From NCBI GenBank assembly GCA_018897155.1, contig JAHILE010000048.1:1-64000 (forward strand): DNA of 64,000 nucleotides, given 5' to 3'. A program made the translations under genes and the position numbers. Shown here in pieces: positions 61,218 through 64,000 of the stretch. The DNA is from Nanoarchaeota archaeon. Its GTDB lineage: Archaea > EX4484-52 > LFW-46. The notes beneath the pieces are model-generated. The model was not told where the DNA came from. It ran no database searches and worked only from the letters and a program-made list of their open reading frames with translations. Every line of letters begins with the position of its first letter. Position 1 is the first letter of the stretch.

Positions 61218-61775
61218 ATGTCTATGGCCTTAAAGCAAATCCGCATACATGGAAGGGGCGGCCAGGGCGTTGTAACATGCGCAGAGCTTCTTGCTGCCGC
61301 TGCATTCAAGGACGGCAAACAATGCCAGGCATTCCCGTTTTTCGGGGTTGAAAGAAGGGGTGCTCCTGTGGCTGCTTTCTGCAGAATTGATGACAAAGCA
61401 ATACGCACGCACGAGCAGGTTTATGAGCCGGATTATGTCATGGTTCTTGACGCAAGCCTTCTTGAGAAGGTCAATGTTGCAGAAGGATTGAATGAAAATG
61501 GAATCATAGTCATAAACACAACAGAACCTACGGAAAATATAAAGCTGGCGACGTCCGCTAAAATAAAAACAATCGATGCCACAAAAATCGCGCTTGACGC
61601 AATCGGAAAGCCTTTTGTCAACGCGCCGATGCTCGGCGCTTTTGTCGCTGCCACAGGGCTTGTAAAGCTTGACTCGCTGATTAAATCTGTTGAAGAAGCG
61701 TTTAGCGGGGAAATCGCGCAAAAGAATGTGGTCGCGGTTAAAAAAGCGTATGAGGAAATGAAAAATAAAAAATAA
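61218..61775 (+). CDS. porG: Pyruvate (2-oxoacid):ferredoxin oxidoreductase gamma subunit
   Basis: The 185-aa protein shows the gamma-subunit hallmark 'IRIHGRGGQGVVTCAELLA', then 'FFGVERRGAPVAAF', 'YVMVLDASLL' and 'APMLGAFVAATG'. It forms part of the enzyme that makes acetyl-CoA and reduced ferredoxin. The delta subunit lies 1.3 kb downstream, separated by foreign-looking genes. The alpha and beta subunits are not in the window. Confidence 0.93.
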   Translation: MSMALKQIRIHGRGGQGVVTCAELLAAAAFKDGKQCQAFPFFGVERRGAPVAAFCRIDDKAIRTHEQVYEPDYVMVLDASLLEKVNVAEGLNENGIIVINTTEPTENIKLATSAKIKTIDATKIALDAIGKPFVNAPMLGAFVAATGLVKLDSLIKSVEEAFSGEIAQKNVVAVKKAYEEMKNKK

Positions 61776-61802
61776 TAGTTAAATTGAGTTAAGGCGTCAT
61801 CT

Positions 61803-62543
61803 ATGAGATTCAAAAATAAAGTTGTTATTATAACGGGTTCTGGCAGAGGCATTGGAAGAGCAACTGCATTACTTTTTGCAAAAGAAGGCGCAAAAGTTGT
61901 AGTTGTTGCCGATGTTAATGACAAAGAAGGAGAAGAAACCGTAACGTCCATAAAAAATGCCAAAGAAGATGCGTTTTATGTAAAATGCGATGTTTCAAAA
62001 GAAGAACAAGTTAAACAAATGATTGAAAAAACAATAAAAACTTTTGGCAAAATCGACATATTAGTAAATAACGCGGGCATTGTTTTCGATGTGCCGTTTG
62101 CAGAAAGAACTGTTGAGCAGTGGAGAAGAACTCTTGACGTAAATCTGATTGGCACCTTTCTTTGCGCCAAATACGTTGCGCCGCATATGAAAAAACAGAA
62201 TGGCGGCAAGATCGTCAATATATCATCCACTAACGGAATAGATAGCTTTAATCCGGCATCGATGGATTATGATGCGTCAAAAGCAGGAATTATTATACTC
62301 ACAAGAGATCTTGCAAAAGAACTGGCTCCTACAATACAAGTTAATTCAGTAGCTCCCGGTTGGGTGAATACGGATATGAATAAAGATCTTCCCGAAGATT
62401 TTGTTGAAGAAGAGAGTAAAAAAATATATGCGAAACGGTTTGCCACGCCAGAAGAAATTGCAAAAGCAGTTTTATTTTTAGCGTCTGATGACGCGAGTTA
62501 TATTACCGGAGTTACTTTAAAGGTCGATGGAGGATATGGCTAA
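61803..62543 (+). CDS. Short-chain dehydrogenase/reductase (FabG-like)
   Basis: The 246-aa classical SDR has cofactor motif 'TGSGRGIGRA', 'NNAGI', catalytic Ser in 'NISSTNG' and 'YDASKAG' (YxxxK), and the C-terminal 'ITGVTLKVDGGYG'. The substrate could be 3-oxoacyl-ACP or a sugar or alcohol. Archaea generally lack fatty-acid synthase, so the latter is likelier. It interrupts porG and porD. Confidence 0.92.
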   Translation: MRFKNKVVIITGSGRGIGRATALLFAKEGAKVVVVADVNDKEGEETVTSIKNAKEDAFYVKCDVSKEEQVKQMIEKTIKTFGKIDILVNNAGIVFDVPFAERTVEQWRRTLDVNLIGTFLCAKYVAPHMKKQNGGKIVNISSTNGIDSFNPASMDYDASKAGIIILTRDLAKELAPTIQVNSVAPGWVNTDMNKDLPEDFVEEESKKIYAKRFATPEEIAKAVLFLASDDASYITGVTLKVDGGYG

Positions 62544-62606
62544 TTGAATGCTTTTTTATTCGAATTATGTTTTTAAACATGTCTTCACAAATAGGTGTGT
62601 GATATT

Positions 62607-62849
62607 ATGGAATATACGTTTCCGGCAGTTGTGGTTAAGGAAGGCAAATTTTTTGTAGCGACCTGTCCTGAACCTGAAGTAACCAGCCAAGGCGAAACTA
62701 TAGAAGAAGCGCTTGACAACTTGAAAGAAGCAATAGAACTATATCTGGAGGATGAAGACGCAAAAATACCAAACACTTGCGAAAGCCCTATAGTTACAAC
62801 AGTGCGAGTAGATGCTAATGAGCAAAACACCTGTGTTATCCGGGCTTGA
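62607..62849 (+). CDS. hicB: HicB-like antitoxin
   Basis: The 80-aa protein has the HicB partial RNase-H-like fold: 'FPAVVVKEGKFFVATCPEPEVTSQGETIEEALDNLKEAIELYLE'. The ATG at 62607 follows AGGTGTGTGAT, whereas the GTG at 62595 overlaps that site. It probably neutralises the overlapping HicA mRNA interferase. Confidence 0.9.
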   Translation: MEYTFPAVVVKEGKFFVATCPEPEVTSQGETIEEALDNLKEAIELYLEDEDAKIPNTCESPIVTTVRVDANEQNTCVIRA

Positions 62850-63045
62850 AGTTGTAAAGGCTTTAAGAAACGCGGGTTTTGAAATTGTCGGAAGAAAGGG
62901 AAGCCATGTAAGGATGAAAAGAAAAAGCGAAAATAAATCTTCAATAGCGCTTGTGCCGCAACACAAAGAACTTGCAATCGGCACTTTAAAATCCATTCTA
63001 AAGCAGGCAAATATGAATATTGAAGAACTTATGGAATTGCTATGA
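62818..63045 (+). CDS. hicA: HicA-like mRNA interferase toxin
   Basis: The 75-aa dsRBD-like protein 'LSGLEVVKALRNAGFEIVGRKGSHVRMKR' carries the catalytic His of HicA. The C-terminus 'LAIGTLKSILKQANMNIEELMELL' is typical. It overlaps hicB by 32 nt. Order hicB-hicA is less usual than hicA-hicB but known. Confidence 0.9.
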   Translation: MSKTPVLSGLEVVKALRNAGFEIVGRKGSHVRMKRKSENKSSIALVPQHKELAIGTLKSILKQANMNIEELMELL

Positions 63046-63055
63046 GGCCATAATC

Positions 63056-63322
63056 ATGAAATCAAAAACTAGTGTCGGATGCATAATACTTGAGCCGGGA
63101 AATTCCGGAGTCACAAAAACAGGCAGCTGGCGCACCTTCAGGCCAGTGGTTGATAAGGCCAAATGCACAGGATGCTCGATATGCGCGACTTTCTGCCCTG
63201 ACGGCTGCATAGACATTGTCGAGAAAAAGGCAATTGTCAATTACGACTACTGCAAGGGCTGCATGATTTGCAAGACCGAATGCCCGTTCAGCGCTATAAA
63301 AGAGGAAAAGGAGAAGAAATAA
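63056..63322 (+). CDS. porD: Pyruvate:ferredoxin oxidoreductase delta subunit
   Basis: The 88-aa ferredoxin-like subunit has two 4Fe-4S motifs, 'CTGCSICATFCPDGC' and 'CKGCMICKTECP'. The N-terminal 'KTGSWRTFRPVVD' is specific to the delta subunit. It passes electrons from the TPP centre to external ferredoxin. The ATG at 63056 is chosen over an upstream codon inside hicA. Only 10 nt separate it from hicA, so it now depends on the inserted genes for transcription from porG. Confidence 0.95.
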   Translation: MKSKTSVGCIILEPGNSGVTKTGSWRTFRPVVDKAKCTGCSICATFCPDGCIDIVEKKAIVNYDYCKGCMICKTECPFSAIKEEKEKK

Positions 63323-63333
63323 TTGGTGTTATT

Positions 63334-63711
63334 ATGGCTTACTCGGAAAAAGTATTAACTCAAGCAGATAATGAAGAACTCAAAAAAATAAGAAAAAAAC
63401 TTCCGGAAATAACTGCCGCGTTACGGCTCGATCCAAAAGAAATTCCAGAAATCATGCGCACTACAAAATACCTTTCCGGCTTAACCGAGAAGGATGTTTT
63501 TGAGCCCTTAGATACTAATGAAATCCGAAGTGAAACAAATAATCCTCAAAACATAAAAAAAATTCTTGCATCGTTAGATGCTATTGGAATCCCGAAAAGA
63601 AATGAGAATGGCTATTGGCCGATAGAAAGTTCGAAGAATCCTATTTCAATCAGAAATCCGGGACTTGGATATTTCTGGGAACTGGATAAAAAAGAGAAAA
63701 GATATCAATAA
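63334..63711 (+). CDS. Protein of unknown function downstream of porD
   Basis: The 125-aa, mostly helical and charged protein has a C-terminal 'ENGYWPIESSKNPISIRNPGLGYFWELDKKEK'. GGTGTT lies before the ATG, 11 nt after porD. This is where porA is usually found, but the sequence is not a por subunit. No family is recognised. Confidence 0.55.
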   Translation: MAYSEKVLTQADNEELKKIRKKLPEITAALRLDPKEIPEIMRTTKYLSGLTEKDVFEPLDTNEIRSETNNPQNIKKILASLDAIGIPKRNENGYWPIESSKNPISIRNPGLGYFWELDKKEKRYQ

Positions 63712-63721
63712 AACATTCCAT

Positions 63722-64000
63722 CTATAAAGCATCCTTGTAGAACTCATCAAAAAATTGCTTATTCTTCAAAAGTTCATCATTATACAACACAATAAAAATC
63801 TTATCTATCGAATTTCCCGAACTCTCAATTGCAAAAAGTGTGGCTTCTGATGATTCTTCTTTTGATAAACCCCCTTTTCGCGTACACATCACCGGAATTG
63901 CAACGCTTTTACACCCCAGTTTTTTCGCAAATCCAAAGCTTTTTTCAAGTGAATCCTGCACAGTTTTTTTTGTTGCCGGAATAAGTTTGGGCGGCGATTT
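63722..64000 (-). CDS. Macro-domain protein, C-terminal part (partial at window edge)
   Basis: The frame continues past the right edge. Visible 'QDSLEKSFGFAKKLGCKSVAIPVMCTRKGGLSKEE' followed by 'IDKIFIVLYNDELL' matches the second half of macro domains (ADP-ribose binding, often de-ADP-ribosylating). The ADP-ribose-binding N-terminal half is outside the window. Confidence 0.75.
   Translation of the reverse strand, partial: KSPPKLIPATKKTVQDSLEKSFGFAKKLGCKSVAIPVMCTRKGGLSKEESSEATLFAIESSGNSIDKIFIVLYNDELLKNKQFFDEFYKDAL

Overview
This window is archaeal. It encodes TBP, aEF-2, both subunits of the archaeal Glu-tRNA(Gln) amidotransferase (GatD, GatE), an A/V-type ATP synthase subunit D, a tRNA-splicing endonuclease, an HTH_10 regulator, DUF1512 and COG2522-type proteins, KaiC-like and UbiA/geranylgeranyl-reductase lipid genes, pyruvate:ferredoxin oxidoreductase subunits and an intron-containing tRNA. 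Many genes have a TATA box about 25-29 nt before the start codon (leaderless), and others have a GGTGAT-type Shine-Dalgarno. Composition is AT-rich to moderate with compact genes. A DPANN or Altiarchaeota-like lineage fits, but no marker here fixes the phylum.

Layout. (1) 1-21.5 kb: a surface locus on the + strand. It holds a giant (>4,280 aa, 5' end outside the window) Ig-repeat protein whose C-terminus crosses the membrane once and ends in a HerA/VirB4-like ATPase, then an 860-aa charged coiled-coil protein, then a 1,984-aa secreted, C-terminally anchored Ig-like protein. All three end in similar SHOCT-like helical hairpins, so they may form one envelope-spanning machine. (2) 21.5-30.7 kb: small membrane and secreted genes, atpD, an orphan PEP-synthase-like barrel, tbp, gatE, a membrane-anchored winged-helix regulator, a secreted protein with fourteen 18-residue repeats, and a small lipoprotein. 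(3) 30.7-35.7 kb: HD hydrolase, Asp/Glu racemase, HTH_10 regulator, MATE exporter, Nudix hydrolase and EamA permease, all on the minus strand. (4) 35.7-40.5 kb: a defence-type block with a type IIG restriction-methylation enzyme, a TIR protein and an MNT/HEPN pair. The MNT/HEPN pair is bracketed by a diverged duplicate of the gatD 3' end. (5) 40.5-46.2 kb: gatD, small unknowns, aEF-2 and a sugar-nucleotide epimerase-like gene. (6) 46.2-52.1 kb: thioredoxin-fold protein, COG2522 regulator, and a GGR / V4R / UbiA / secreted-protein group on the minus strand. (7) 52.1-60.2 kb: KaiC-like ATPase, endA, tRNA-Phe, tRNA-Asn, dcd, cupin, DUF1512, membrane proteins, a PD-(D/E)XK nuclease, intron-bearing tRNA-Gly(CCC), a csaA-like gene broken by two short hairpin-rich inserts, a HAD phosphatase and a 48-aa Cys-rich protein. 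(8) 60.2-64 kb: alpha/beta hydrolase, then porG and porD separated by an SDR gene and a HicBA toxin-antitoxin pair, an unknown gene, and a macro-domain gene cut by the window edge.

The most unusual items are the surface locus with a motor domain fused to a giant adhesin-like ectodomain, the hairpin-interrupted csaA gene, the duplicated gatD 3' end around a toxin-antitoxin-like module, the 18-residue repeat protein, and the splicing endonuclease that lacks the canonical catalytic lysine although an intron-containing tRNA lies about 5 kb away. No rRNA, CRISPR array or complete transposon was seen.
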